62,811 nt of DNA from Thermoactinomyces vulgaris (lineage in GTDB: Bacteria; Bacillota; Bacilli; Thermoactinomycetales; Thermoactinomycetaceae): contig NZ_REFP01000015.1 in NCBI RefSeq assembly GCF_003688725.1, forward strand, positions 1 through 62,811. The letters run 5' to 3'. The notes under the pieces are model-generated. The model worked only from the letters and a program-made list of their open reading frames with translations. It searched no databases and was not told the origin of the DNA. Both the position numbers and the translations under genes were made by a program. Positions 30,267-39,707 of the stretch are shown here, in pieces. Positions within the stretch are counted from its first letter, which is position 1. Each line of letters starts with the position of its first letter.

Positions 30267-30700
30267 CATACCGGAGTCCGGTTTTCCCTGAAGTTGATTT
30301 AGTAAGGGATTTTTCTTTATTACAGAAAAAAATTAAATTCAGAGTTTTGGGTGTTTTATTTTATGTTATTTTTGGAAATAAAAAGACTAGAAACTTCATT
30401 GAGAGGAATGGAAAAGAGCCAAAAAAGACGGTGATGCCATCGGAGGAGCGGATGATAAAACTGCGTGTTTTTGGGTGTATTTGCCAAAAATACGTCATTT
30501 TGTTAACAAATGTTGGGTTTATGCTTGCAATTGACAGGGGAAAAGTGGTAGAACAAGATGATGTGAGTGAAAATTCCTTGGTTTGGCAATAGGTTTCTTT
30601 TTTAAAAAAAAAGATTCATTCTTTGTCTTCACCGTGTCGTCAGAAACCTTTTGCTCCGCGTCTGCTTCCTTCCGGTATCACCGGTACCTTGCGAGAATTG
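30267..30700. other. Intergenic region between proC and signal peptidase
   Basis: No convincing gene. An open frame at 30254-30592 starts inside the proC terminator and has no ribosome site. The minus strand contains CCGGAAGGAAGCAG (complement of 30667-30680 or close to it), which recalls the SRP RNA tip, but no complete RNA can be folded around it with confidence. Confidence 0.45.
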
Positions 30701-30719
30701 GGGGTAGATGATGGAGTGA

Positions 30720-31250
30720 ATGAACATGGACTTGGTGAAACGATTGTATAAATGGGTGTTTGTGCTCATTTATGCAATCTTGTTTTCCTGGGCGGTCAAC
30801 CATTACGGGATTGCACTATCCGTTGTGAACGGGACATCAATGAAGCCGACACTTCATGACGGGGACTATCTCCTTGTGAACAAATTTACATTCTTGTGGA
30901 ATGAACCAAAACGGGGAGATATCGTCACGTTTCAAGATCCATCCAATCCCGGGCGTTATTTGGTGAAAAGGGTGGTGGGTGTCGGAGGGGACATCGTTGA
31001 AGTGAAAAATGGATATTTATACCTGAACGGGAAAAAAGCAGTCGAAGAGTATATTGACACCAAGATCGAAGACGGGGATTTCGGACCCGTCCGGGTAAAG
31101 CCGGGGACAGTATTCGTCATGGGAGATAACCGGCACCGGTATGCCAGCAAAGACAGCCGTTATGAAAGCGTGGGATTTGTTCCCTGCGAATTGATCAATG
31201 GAAAAGTGGAACGGATCTTATGGCGGTCTTTGTCCGGTTCTTCCCTTTAA
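30720..31250 (+). CDS. Signal peptidase I
   Basis: Signal peptidase I removes leader peptides from exported proteins. The 176-residue Sip-type protein has one N-terminal membrane helix (about 11-34), the nucleophile in NGTSMKPTL (Ser40), the general-base lysine in YLVKRVVGVGGD (Lys83) and the C-terminal MGDNR...SKDSR box. GGAG is near ATG 30720; ATG 30726 has better spacing, and the difference is two residues. Confidence 0.95.
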   Translation: MNMDLVKRLYKWVFVLIYAILFSWAVNHYGIALSVVNGTSMKPTLHDGDYLLVNKFTFLWNEPKRGDIVTFQDPSNPGRYLVKRVVGVGGDIVEVKNGYLYLNGKKAVEEYIDTKIEDGDFGPVRVKPGTVFVMGDNRHRYASKDSRYESVGFVPCELINGKVERILWRSLSGSSL

Positions 31251-31311
31251 AGCCATAAAGGAAACAATTTGGAATAGGTATAAAAGTCGAAAATTGTTCA
31301 CAGAATTGAAA

Positions 31312-31339
31312 TTGCGTAATTGCTTAAATGTCGCATAAT
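31312..31339 (+). promoter_or_regulatory. Possible codY promoter
   Basis: TTGCGT (31312-31317) and CATAAT (31334-31339) with a 16-base spacer. Just upstream, 31293-31307 matches the CodY-box consensus AATTTTCWGAAAATT at about 11 of 15 positions, which would allow autoregulation. Both are weak predictions. Confidence 0.4.
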
Positions 31340-31395
31340 AGGTAAGTGTTTACTTTTATTGATTTTCCCCGGAATTCAATCCCGTTAAAAATAAC

Positions 31396-31422
31396 CCGTC
31401 TTTTGGACGGTCAAAAGGACGG
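31396..31422 (+). repeat. Inverted repeat in the codY leader
   Basis: CCGTCTTTTG (31396-31405) pairs with CAAAAGGACGG (31412-31422) with one bulged base around a 6-base loop. No T run follows, so it is not a terminator. It would form about 50 bases before the codY start in the mRNA leader. Confidence 0.7.
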
Positions 31423-31470
31423 CCCATAAACATACAAGAATCAAAGAAAATGAACTTGGAGGTTATGGAT

Positions 31471-32250
31471 ATGGATCTATTGAACAAAACACGACGCATT
31501 TCCAAAATTTTGCAAAGAAACGCAGGTCACAACCTGGTGGATTTTGATGAGGTTGCAGAAGCGCTTTGTGACATTATCGGCGCCAACATCTATGTCGTCG
31601 GGCCTGAAGGAAAACTGTTGGGAATGGCGATCAACCATGACGTCGAGAATGAACGGATGAATCAGTATTTGAAAACCCGTGAATTCCCGCCGGAATATGC
31701 AAAATTGCTCATGGAAGTTGACAAATCCATGACAAACGTGGATGTGGACAGCCCGTACACGGCTTATCCGACTGAAATGAAAGAGATGTTCAAAAACGGG
31801 TACACCACGATTGTTCCGATCATGGGTGGCGGTGACCACTTGGGAACATTGGTATTGTCCCGTCTGAACAATAAATTTGAAGAAGACGATTTGATCTTGG
31901 CAGAGTATGGGGCAACCGTCGTGGGAATGGAAATTTTGCGTGAGCGTGCCGGCCAAGTTGAAGAGGAAGCACGGAGCCGTGCGGTTGTACAGCTGGCCAT
32001 CAACTCCCTGTCCTTCAGCGAGTTGGAAGCGGCTGAACACATTTTCAACGAATTGGATGGCATGGAAGGGCTCTTGGTCGCAAGCAAAATTGCCGACCGT
32101 GTGGGAATTACACGTTCCGTCATCGTAAATGCTCTGCGCAAACTGGAAAGTGCCGGGGTTGTGGAATCCCGTTCATTGGGAATGAAAGGAACCTACATCA
32201 AAATCCTGAATCCGAAATTGTTGCCGGCTTTGGAAAAAGCCCGTCACTGA
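31471..32250 (+). CDS. codY: Global transcriptional regulator CodY
   Basis: CodY senses GTP and branched-chain amino acids and represses nutrient-limitation genes. The 259-residue protein matches Bacillus CodY throughout: an N-terminal GAF domain (about 1-155; [18 protein letters not shown]), a linker helix [17 protein letters not shown], and a C-terminal winged HTH ([19 protein letters not shown]). ATG 31471 is eight bases after TTGGAGG and gives the family N-terminus MDLLNKTR. Unlike Bacillus subtilis, no xerC-hslVU genes precede it; codY stands alone between its own leader and a terminator. Confidence 0.98.
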   Translation: MDLLNKTRRISKILQRNAGHNLVDFDEVAEALCDIIGANIYVVGPEGKLLGMAINHDVENERMNQYLKTREFPPEYAKLLMEVDKSMTNVDVDSPYTAYPTEMKEMFKNGYTTIVPIMGGGDHLGTLVLSRLNNKFEEDDLILAEYGATVVGMEILRERAGQVEEEARSRAVVQLAINSLSFSELEAAEHIFNELDGMEGLLVASKIADRVGITRSVIVNALRKLESAGVVESRSLGMKGTYIKILNPKLLPALEKARH

Positions 32251-32255
32251 TGGAT

Positions 32256-32292
32256 AAAACACCGGTCCCTTGTTCAAGGGGCCGGTGTTTTT
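32256..32292 (+). terminator. Terminator after codY
   Basis: A long stem with AACACCGG and CCGGTGTT outer arms and CCTTG/CAAGG inner arms is followed by a T run. Confidence 0.93.
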
Positions 32293-32373
32293 TGCCATGT
32301 ATGTTTTGCAATGGTTGTCTGTACGGACGAAAGGGGAGATCTTCCCCTTATTGGTGATCCGATTCTTGTACCC

Positions 32374-32382
32374 TGTTATAAT
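32374..32382 (+). promoter_or_regulatory. Extended -10 promoter of the ABC exporter gene
   Basis: TGTTATAATAG contains the extended TG element and a perfect TATAAT at 32377-32382. No good -35 is seen. It lies 36 bases before the start codon. Confidence 0.6.
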
Positions 32383-32417
32383 AGAAGTCAGTTCTTAACA
32401 TACAGGGGTTGAAAGAA

Positions 32418-34199
32418 ATGGGTAGCATGAAGCGATATCTTCAATTTGTCAAGCCATATTGGAAAGAAATCACTCTGACGATGATCATCGGGATCGTGAA
32501 GTTCGGGATTCCGTTGCTTCTTCCACTGCTTTTGAAATATGTGGTGGATGATTTGCTTTTGTCATCGTTGCCGGCTCAGGATAAGATACAAAAATTGATG
32601 TGGGTGATGTTGGCGGCCCTTTTTGTGTTCACGGTGATCAGAATTCCGGTGGAATATTTCCGGCAATACTTTGCCCAATGGACTGCAAGCAAAGTATTAT
32701 TTGACATACGCAACAAACTTTTTGATCATATTCAAAAGTTATCCTTGCGGTATTACCAAAATCACAAAGTGGGGCAAATCATTTCCCGGGTCATTCACGA
32801 TGTGGAACAAACCAAAGAATTTGTGATTACCGGCATGATGAATATCTGGCTGGATTTATCCACCCTGCTTATTGCCGTCGGTTTCATGCTTTGGCTGGAT
32901 CCGTGGATGACACTGATTTCTTTGTCAGTCTTTCCGTTGTATGCCATCTCCGTCAAGTACTTCTTCCAAAATATGCGAAGAACCACCAAAGAGCGTTCAC
33001 AGGCTTTGGCTGAATTGCAAGGGCATTTGCATGAGCGGGTCCAAGGCATTTCAGTCATCCGTGCGTTCCATTTGGAAAATCACGAACAGAAACAGTTTGA
33101 ACAGCGAAACCGGCATTTCTTGGACAAAGCCCTCAACCAAACCCGCTGGGTGGCCAAAACGTTTGCAGCCATCAATACCATCACCGATCTGGCCCCCATT
33201 CTGGTGATTGGCGTGTCCGGTTACCTGGTGGTTCAAGGACGGCTGACCATTGGTGAAATGACGGCTTTTTACGGATACATGGGATTGATTTACAACCCGA
33301 TCCGGCGCTTGGTGAACTCTTCAACCACACTGACCCAGGCTTTTGCATCGATGGACCGGGTGTTTGAGTTTGTGGATGAGCCTTATGACATCACCGATTT
33401 GCCGGATGCTAAAAACGTTGAACGGGTTAAGGGGGAAATTATCTTTGACCATGTCAGTTTCCGTTACCACGAGAATCAGGATTATGTGTTGGAAGACATT
33501 GATCTGAAAATCGCTCCGGGACAAACCGTTGCATTGGTGGGTCCAAGCGGCGGAGGAAAATCATCTTTTATTTCCCTGATTCCGCGTTTCTATGATGTCG
33601 ATCAAGGACAAATCCGCATCGATGGCCGTGACGTCCGCTCTTTTACTTTAAACAGTTTGCGGAAACAAATCGGGATGGTTTTGCAAGAAAACATCTTGTT
33701 CAGCGGGACGGTCAGCGAAAATATCCGGCTGGGAAAAGTGGATGCATCCTTTGATGAAATTGTTGAGGCGGCCAAAGCGGCCAATGCCCATGACTTTATC
33801 CAAGAGCTTCCCCAAGGGTACGATACTGAAATTGGCGAACGGGGCATTAAATTGTCAGGAGGGCAAAGGCAGCGGATTGCGCTTGCCCGTGTTTTTTTGA
33901 AAGACCCGTCCATTCTGATTTTGGATGAAGCAACCTCGGCACTGGATTTGCAAACGGAGCACTTAATCCAGGAATCTTTGGAGCGTTTGGCCAAAGACCG
34001 CACCACTTTGATCGTTGCCCACCGTTTGTCGACGATTACCCATGCCGACCAGATTTTTGTCATTGACCATGGCCGGTTGATCGAACACGGCACACATGAT
34101 GAATTGATGCGCCGAAACGGCAAATATGCCGAGCTTTACCGGGTGCAAAACTTCGACCACGGGACATCGGCGGAAGCGGACCGGAAGCTTACCACGTGA
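32418..34199 (+). CDS. ABC exporter half-transporter, fused membrane and ATPase domains
   Basis: A 593-residue type I ABC exporter subunit. The N-terminal six-helix membrane domain covers about residues 1-310. The ATPase domain has Walker A GPSGGGKSS, the Q-loop VLQENILF, the signature [14 protein letters not shown], Walker B ILILDEATSALD and the switch histidine in IVAHRLST. It resembles Bacillus subtilis YgaD, which also lies upstream of gsaB/hemL and perR. Such half-transporters dimerise and export lipids or drugs; the substrate is unknown. ATG 32418 follows AGGGG. Confidence 0.93.
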   Translation: MGSMKRYLQFVKPYWKEITLTMIIGIVKFGIPLLLPLLLKYVVDDLLLSSLPAQDKIQKLMWVMLAALFVFTVIRIPVEYFRQYFAQWTASKVLFDIRNKLFDHIQKLSLRYYQNHKVGQIISRVIHDVEQTKEFVITGMMNIWLDLSTLLIAVGFMLWLDPWMTLISLSVFPLYAISVKYFFQNMRRTTKERSQALAELQGHLHERVQGISVIRAFHLENHEQKQFEQRNRHFLDKALNQTRWVAKTFAAINTITDLAPILVIGVSGYLVVQGRLTIGEMTAFYGYMGLIYNPIRRLVNSSTTLTQAFASMDRVFEFVDEPYDITDLPDAKNVERVKGEIIFDHVSFRYHENQDYVLEDIDLKIAPGQTVALVGPSGGGKSSFISLIPRFYDVDQGQIRIDGRDVRSFTLNSLRKQIGMVLQENILFSGTVSENIRLGKVDASFDEIVEAAKAANAHDFIQELPQGYDTEIGERGIKLSGGQRQRIALARVFLKDPSILILDEATSALDLQTEHLIQESLERLAKDRTTLIVAHRLSTITHADQIFVIDHGRLIEHGTHDELMRRNGKYAELYRVQNFDHGTSAEADRKLTT

Positions 34200-34211
34200 T
34201 GGAGGGGAAAC

Positions 34212-34622
34212 ATGCAGAAAAGATTTGAGATCCATGCAGAAGAGGATATTTTCCACATACGGAGTGAAGTGAGGGAAATGGCAAAGGAAATCGGTTTTGA
34301 CGAACTGGAACAATCGCGGATTGTCCAGTCCATGTCGGAATTGGCCCAAAATGTGGTGCAATATGCTGACAAGGGGATTTTGACCATTTCCCCGGTAAAG
34401 GAAGAAGGGGGACGCAAAGGGTTGAAGATTCAAGTCCGTGACGAAGGGCCGGGATTAAACAACCTGGAAGAATTGGCAAAAGGAAAAGCCCGGCAAGTCG
34501 GGGAAACTTCCGGCCTTCAGCATGTATATATGCTGATGGATGAGTTAAGGCAAATTCCGGTTGAATCCGGCACTTGCCTCGAAGCGGTCAAATGGTTGAA
34601 AAACAAACCCATTATTTCATAA
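34212..34622 (+). CDS. RsbT-like serine kinase / anti-sigma ATPase
   Basis: A 136-residue GHKL ATPase of the RsbT/RsbW/SpoIIAB group. The N box is MSELAQNVVQYA (41-52), the ATP-lid aspartate lies in QVRDEGPGL (74-82), and a short G2 segment GETSGLQHV (97-105) replaces the glycine-rich loop of RsbT. GGAGGGG precedes the ATG, 12 bases after the ABC gene, so the two are likely co-transcribed. No RsbR, RsbS or sigma factor is adjacent, so its target is unknown. Confidence 0.85.
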   Translation: MQKRFEIHAEEDIFHIRSEVREMAKEIGFDELEQSRIVQSMSELAQNVVQYADKGILTISPVKEEGGRKGLKIQVRDEGPGLNNLEELAKGKARQVGETSGLQHVYMLMDELRQIPVESGTCLEAVKWLKNKPIIS

Positions 34623-35030
34623 TCCACCCATTAAAAAACCTTATTTTGGATAAGCCGGCCATTTGGTTTCCATTGCCGTTGCAGGCCGGGAAAAATGTTC
34701 ACAAATATGTCATCTTCCGCTTGGAACAATCGATTAGACTAATGAGTGAAAAGGTTTTTTGCAGAAAAAAGGGCCGCGAGGGCAATAATAAAAAATGAAG
34801 GAAACTGTTTGATCGCACGGCAGCGCTTTTACCTGCTCTTGCACGAAGGGGTTCTATCATCTAAAATGATGATGGTAATTAGGCAAAAAGTATCTCTTTT
34901 TTTGCAACATGCCCGAGAAAGAGAACAAAAGAGCATGTAAAGGAATTTGTGTTTTTTTCTTTGTTTGTATTATGTTAAATTATATTGTTCCCTTTCTTCA
35001 ACAGTCATTTCCAGTTGAAGATGGTTTCTT
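34623..35030. other. Intergenic region before the oxidase operon
   Basis: AT-rich with no recognised gene. CTTCAAC...GTTGAAG (about 34996-35020) forms a modest inverted repeat shortly before the ctaB ribosome site. It probably holds the cta promoter, but no convincing sigma-A elements were found. Confidence 0.4.
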
Positions 35031-35052
35031 GGTAGAAAGGAGGTTTGTACGG

Positions 35053-36003
35053 GTGAACCATACTGTGTCCGAGCAAACCGCATCTGAGCAGATGTTAGAT
35101 TCTGTGGAATCGAAAAATAAAGCCTCCTGGCGTGATTATATAGAAATTACGAAACCGGGGATTAATAAGAGTAATTTGATTGCCACGTTTGCAGGGTATT
35201 TTGTAGCGGCGGGATTGACGGATTTGAATCTGGTCACTTTGATCCTGACTTTGCTCGGAACCGCACTTACGATTGCAGGCAGTTGCACATTGAACAATTT
35301 TATCGACCGGGACATTGACCCGTTGATGGAACGTACCAAGAGCCGCCCGGTGGCTGACGGAAGAATCAAACCGGCTACCGCTTTATGGTATGGTCTGACA
35401 TTAACCCTTTTGGGACTCATGTTATTGGCTGTCGGTGTGAACATTCTTGCTGCATTTGTTGCATTTATCGGGGTAATGGTATATGTTTTGATTTATAGTT
35501 TATGGTTAAAAAGAACCAGTACTTTAAACACAGTGGTTGGCGGGATTTCAGGAGCTGTTCCGCCGATGATCGGTTGGGTTGCGGCCAATCCGGCCATCGA
35601 TTTGAATGCTTGGGCACTCTTTCTCATTTTGTTTATGTGGCAACCTCCTCACTTTTTTGCCCTTGCGATGCGGCGTGTGGAAGAGTACCGTCAGGCAGGA
35701 GTTCCGATGTTGCCGGTCGTCAAAGGGTTTCATGAGACCAAGAAACAAACACTGTTCTTTACGATTCTTTTGCTCCCTTCTTCTTATTTGTTGTTTTACA
35801 CAGGGACTTTGGGTTGGTTTTATCTGATTGTGTCACTTGTGCTGGGTGGGATTTATGTCGTTTTATCCATCCGCGGCTTTTCTGCAAAAGATGATATCAA
35901 GTGGGCAAATCAGATGTTTTTTTATTCTTTGATTTACTTGACGGTGATTTTGCTTTCGATGGTGATCGATGTTTTGATTCGTGATTTGATGCGCATTTTA
36001 TAA
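35053..36003 (+). CDS. ctaB: Protoheme IX farnesyltransferase CtaB
   Basis: CtaB attaches a farnesyl group to heme b to make heme O, the precursor of heme A for the caa3 oxidase. The 316-residue UbiA-type protein has about eight or nine membrane helices and the two Asp-rich sites NNFIDRDIDPLMERT and a later DxxxD-like loop, plus MWQPPHFFALAM. GTG 35053 is nine bases after AAGGAGG. It heads the cta cluster, followed by the structural genes. Confidence 0.96.
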   Translation: MNHTVSEQTASEQMLDSVESKNKASWRDYIEITKPGINKSNLIATFAGYFVAAGLTDLNLVTLILTLLGTALTIAGSCTLNNFIDRDIDPLMERTKSRPVADGRIKPATALWYGLTLTLLGLMLLAVGVNILAAFVAFIGVMVYVLIYSLWLKRTSTLNTVVGGISGAVPPMIGWVAANPAIDLNAWALFLILFMWQPPHFFALAMRRVEEYRQAGVPMLPVVKGFHETKKQTLFFTILLLPSSYLLFYTGTLGWFYLIVSLVLGGIYVVLSIRGFSAKDDIKWANQMFFYSLIYLTVILLSMVIDVLIRDLMRIL

Positions 36004-36125
36004 ATACGATACAGTGCTTATCATGAGCTTGATATAAATAGATTTGATGCACTGTGAAAATGATTGGTCCGGCTTCGGTTGATCGGGGTCGGATCAACCT
36101 TACAGAAAGCGAGGTAGGAAATGTG

Positions 36126-37124
36126 GTGAGTCGAAAAGGCGCATGGCGAGTATTAAGTTTATTCGCACTTATGTCTCTGGCTCTCACTGGATGTTCCGGG
36201 GTTGACGGGTTCAGTGTTTTGAAACCGAAAGGGACATCAGGTGAGATGTCGCTTGATATGATTAAATTAGCCTTATTCATCATGTTGGGCGTCTTTGCTG
36301 TCGTTATATCCATCTATATTTACGTGCTGATCCGGTACAGAAAACGGAAAGGCAAAGATGTGATGCCGGAACAAGTTCATGGAAACAATGTTCTGGAAAT
36401 CGTCTGGACTGCTATTCCGATCATTTTGCTTACGATATTGGCAATTCCGACGGTCAAATACACGTTTAACATGTCGGAAATAAAAGCTTCGGAAGACTCC
36501 CTCACGGTAAAGGTGACGGGGTATCAGTATTGGTGGGAGTTTCAGTACCCTGACCTGGGAATCAAAACAGCCCAAGAGCTACATATCCCGGTAGGGAAAA
36601 AAGTGAATTTGATTATTGAAGGAAAAGATGTTCTGCACTCCTTCTGGGTACCCGCGCTCAGCGGAAAAGTGGACGTCGTTCCAGGACGCACAAACACCTT
36701 GCCGTTGGATGCGAAAGAACCGGGTGTTTATCAAGGGAAATGTGCAGAATTGTGTGGAGCGGGCCATGCTTTAATGGACTTTAAAGTGATCGCTCAAGAA
36801 GAAAGCGACTTTAACAAATGGGTGGCACAAATGCAACAACCGTCCACCGTTCAAACCGCCCAGCAAAAACAAGGGGAAGCATTGTTCAACCAAAACTGTC
36901 TGGGTTGTCATGCCGGAACAAACAAAAACATCAAAGGTCCGGATTTGACCAAGTTTGGAACACGTTCCACCATTGCAGGGATTTTGCCGCATGACGAAGA
37001 GAATCTGAAAAAATGGCTGAAAGACCCGACTGCGGTGAAACCGGGTGCGCAAATGCCGAAAATTGACTATTTAGAACCGCAAGAAATGGAAGCGCTTGTG
37101 GAGTATTTGATGAGCAGAAAATAA
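36126..37124 (+). CDS. ctaC: Cytochrome caa3 oxidase subunit II CtaC (lipoprotein, cytochrome c fusion)
   Basis: Subunit II accepts electrons from cytochrome c. The 332-residue protein has a lipoprotein signal (LTGC, Cys23), two membrane helices, a CuA domain (YQYWWEFQYP, and CAELCGAGHALM with the CuA cysteines, histidine and methionine) and a fused C-terminal cytochrome c domain with CLGCH as heme attachment and a later methionine ligand. This fusion defines the caa3 type. GTG 36126 is seven bases after GAGGTAGG; upstream in-frame starts add unlikely residues. Confidence 0.97.
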   Translation: MSRKGAWRVLSLFALMSLALTGCSGVDGFSVLKPKGTSGEMSLDMIKLALFIMLGVFAVVISIYIYVLIRYRKRKGKDVMPEQVHGNNVLEIVWTAIPIILLTILAIPTVKYTFNMSEIKASEDSLTVKVTGYQYWWEFQYPDLGIKTAQELHIPVGKKVNLIIEGKDVLHSFWVPALSGKVDVVPGRTNTLPLDAKEPGVYQGKCAELCGAGHALMDFKVIAQEESDFNKWVAQMQQPSTVQTAQQKQGEALFNQNCLGCHAGTNKNIKGPDLTKFGTRSTIAGILPHDEENLKKWLKDPTAVKPGAQMPKIDYLEPQEMEALVEYLMSRK

Positions 37125-37173
37125 CTTTTCACACATCGTATCGTAACGGATCACGTTAGAAGGAGGGAACACC

Positions 37174-39090
37174 ATGGGTACGCTCTTAATATTGATCGTC
37201 TTTGCTCTTTTCATATGGGCGATCTTTACGGGAGGCTATAATAAAAATTTACTCAGTCTCGTAAAGAAGAGCAAAGTTTGGGAATGGCTTACCACGGTGG
37301 ACCATAAGAAAATCGGGATCATGTATTTTATTTCCGGGATCGTTTTCTTTGTCATCGGGGGAATTGAAGCCTTGTTGCTGCGGTTGCAGCTGATCGTGCC
37401 CAATAACGATTTTATTGTTGGCGACACCTTTAACCAAGTGTTAACCATGCACGGAACCACGATGATTTTCCTTGCAGCAATGCCTTTGATTTTCGGATTG
37501 ATGAACGTGGTGGTTCCGCTTCAAATCGGTGCGCGTGATGTTGCGTTTCCGTTTTTGAACTCACTCGGGTTCTGGCTTTTTACAGCGGGTGGAGTCATTT
37601 TAAACCTCAGCTGGATTTTTGGGGGTGCACCCGATGCCGGTTGGACTTCCTATGTGGGATTGGCTTTGAATGAATACAGCCCCGGACCGGGTGTGGACTA
37701 CTATGTGATCGGTTTGCAGATTTCCGGGATCGGGACGTTGCTCAGCGGGATCAACTTCCTGGTGACCATTATCAACATGCGGGCTCCCGGAATGACATTC
37801 TTGAGATTGCCGCTGTTTACATGGACGACGTTTGCAACGTCCGCATTGATCATTTTTGCCATGCCGCCATTAACTGTCGGCTTGTTGCTGTTGATGTTTG
37901 ACCGCTTGTTTGGTGCGAACTTTTTCGATTACACGATGGGCGGCAGCGCCGTGCTGTGGCAACACTTGTTCTGGATTTTCGGGCATCCGGAAGTATACAT
38001 TGTGATTTTGCCGGCGTTTGGAATCATGTCCGAGGTTATCAGCACGTTCTCGAAAAAGCGCTTGTTCGGATATACCTCCATGGTCTTTGCAACGGTTTTG
38101 ATTTCTTTCCTCGGGTTCATGGTGTGGGTTCACCATATGTTTACCGTTGGACTGGGACCGGTTGCTAACTCCATTTTCGGGATTGCGACCATGACCATTG
38201 CGATTCCGACGGGGATCAAGGTCTTCAACTGGTTGTTTACCATGTGGGGAGGGGAAATCCGCTTTAAAACCGCCATGTTGTTTGCCCTCGGGTTCATTCC
38301 CACCTTTGTGATGGGGGGTATGACTGGGGTAATGGTGGCTTCGCCGCCTGCAGACTTCCAATACCATGACACTTATTTCGTCGTGGCGCACTTCCACTAT
38401 GTATTAGTCGGAGGAACCGTCTTTGCATTATTTGCCGGTGCCTATTATTGGTGGCCGAAAATGTTCGGGAAACTGTTAAACGAAAAATTGGGTAAAGTTC
38501 ACTTCTGGACTTTCTTTATCGGTTTCCATCTGACCTTCTTCCCGCAACACTTCTTGGGACTGTTCGGTATGCCGCGCCGGGTGTTTACCTACCAGGCAGG
38601 GGCCGGATTGGAAACCTTGAACTTCATCAGTACCATTGGCGCACTCTTCATGGCAATTGGTACGATCGCGTTTGCACTGAATATTGTTCTGACTTTCAAA
38701 AAAGGCGAAAAAGCATCGGGAGACCCGTGGAATGGACGGACTTTGGAATGGTCGATTCCTTCGCCGGCTCCGGAATATAACTTTAAACAAACGCCTTTGG
38801 TGCGTGGTTATGATGCATGGTGGCTTGAAAAGCAGGCCGGAAACAAAGAAATGCAACCGGCTGAACCGTTGGGCCCCATTCATATGCCATCCCCGACCTA
38901 TATTCCTCTTTTGATGGCATTAGGCTTGTTTGTAGCCGGTTTGGGATTCATTGCCCGTGGCGATTTCAGCGCGGCGATTATCGGGATCATTGTCGTCTTC
39001 ATTGCCATGTTTATGCGCTCGTTTGAGCAGGATCATGGCTATCATATCGATCCGGAGGAAATTGACAAAGAAAAGGGGGTTAAGGCATAA
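37174..39090 (+). CDS. ctaD: Cytochrome caa3 oxidase subunit I CtaD
   Basis: The catalytic subunit holds heme a and the heme a3-CuB centre and pumps protons. The 638-residue protein has at least 12-14 membrane helices. Landmarks are the low-spin heme histidine in LTMHGTTM, the Tyr-His crosslink motif WIFGHPEVYI, the CuB histidines in VWVHHMF and the proximal heme ligand in HDTYFVVAHFHYVL. AAGGAGG precedes the ATG. Its stop overlaps the ctaE start (TAATG). Confidence 0.98.
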   Translation: MGTLLILIVFALFIWAIFTGGYNKNLLSLVKKSKVWEWLTTVDHKKIGIMYFISGIVFFVIGGIEALLLRLQLIVPNNDFIVGDTFNQVLTMHGTTMIFLAAMPLIFGLMNVVVPLQIGARDVAFPFLNSLGFWLFTAGGVILNLSWIFGGAPDAGWTSYVGLALNEYSPGPGVDYYVIGLQISGIGTLLSGINFLVTIINMRAPGMTFLRLPLFTWTTFATSALIIFAMPPLTVGLLLLMFDRLFGANFFDYTMGGSAVLWQHLFWIFGHPEVYIVILPAFGIMSEVISTFSKKRLFGYTSMVFATVLISFLGFMVWVHHMFTVGLGPVANSIFGIATMTIAIPTGIKVFNWLFTMWGGEIRFKTAMLFALGFIPTFVMGGMTGVMVASPPADFQYHDTYFVVAHFHYVLVGGTVFALFAGAYYWWPKMFGKLLNEKLGKVHFWTFFIGFHLTFFPQHFLGLFGMPRRVFTYQAGAGLETLNFISTIGALFMAIGTIAFALNIVLTFKKGEKASGDPWNGRTLEWSIPSPAPEYNFKQTPLVRGYDAWWLEKQAGNKEMQPAEPLGPIHMPSPTYIPLLMALGLFVAGLGFIARGDFSAAIIGIIVVFIAMFMRSFEQDHGYHIDPEEIDKEKGVKA

Positions 39091-39704
39091 TGGCAGCCCA
39101 AACGGAAGCGGCCCAAAAGCCTCAACATCTGGAAACGGCCACGCTGGAAGGGAAAAACAAAGTCTTGGGCTTTTGGCTCTTTTTAGGAGCCGAAACCGTC
39201 TTGTTCGCTTGTTTGTTTGGTTCTTATTTGGCTCTTCGCAGCCAAAACATGGGCGGACCGGACAGTACCGAGTTGTTTGACTTGGAACTGGTTGCGGTCA
39301 CCACGGCAATTCTTTTGACAAGCAGTTTGACCAGTGTGCTTGCGATGGTGAAAATGAACCAGCGCCATTTGAAAGGAACACTGGTATGGCTCGGAATCAC
39401 GGTTCTGCTTGGTCTGGCTTTTTTGGTGCTGGAAATTTATGAGTTCATTCATTATGTGAGCTTGGGGCATACTTTCATGAGCAGTGCTTTTGGTTCCGCT
39501 TTTTATGCCCTGGTCGGTACCCATGGTGCGCACGTCACATTCGGGCTTTTCTGGATCTCGGGGTTGATGATTCAGGCAGCCAAACGTGGGATCACAAAGG
39601 AAACGGCGCCAAAATTGTTCCTTTCCAGTTTGTATTGGCACTTTATTGACGTGGTTTGGGTGTTTATCTTTACCCTGGTTTATCTTTTGGGAAAGGTGGG
39701 CTAA
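39090..39704 (+). CDS. ctaE: Cytochrome caa3 oxidase subunit III CtaE
   Basis: A 204-residue subunit III with five membrane helices. Conserved segments are GFWLFLGAETVLFA, HTFMSSAFGSAFYALVGTHGAHV and the C-terminal YWHFIDVVWVFIF. It is coupled to ctaD by one-base overlap, with AAGGGGG inside the end of ctaD as ribosome site. Confidence 0.97.
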   Translation: MAAQTEAAQKPQHLETATLEGKNKVLGFWLFLGAETVLFACLFGSYLALRSQNMGGPDSTELFDLELVAVTTAILLTSSLTSVLAMVKMNQRHLKGTLVWLGITVLLGLAFLVLEIYEFIHYVSLGHTFMSSAFGSAFYALVGTHGAHVTFGLFWISGLMIQAAKRGITKETAPKLFLSSLYWHFIDVVWVFIFTLVYLLGKVG

Positions 39705-39707
39705 ACG

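Noticed and set aside
30254-30592. Open frame of 112 codons (+)
   Set aside because: It begins inside the proC terminator and has no ribosome site.
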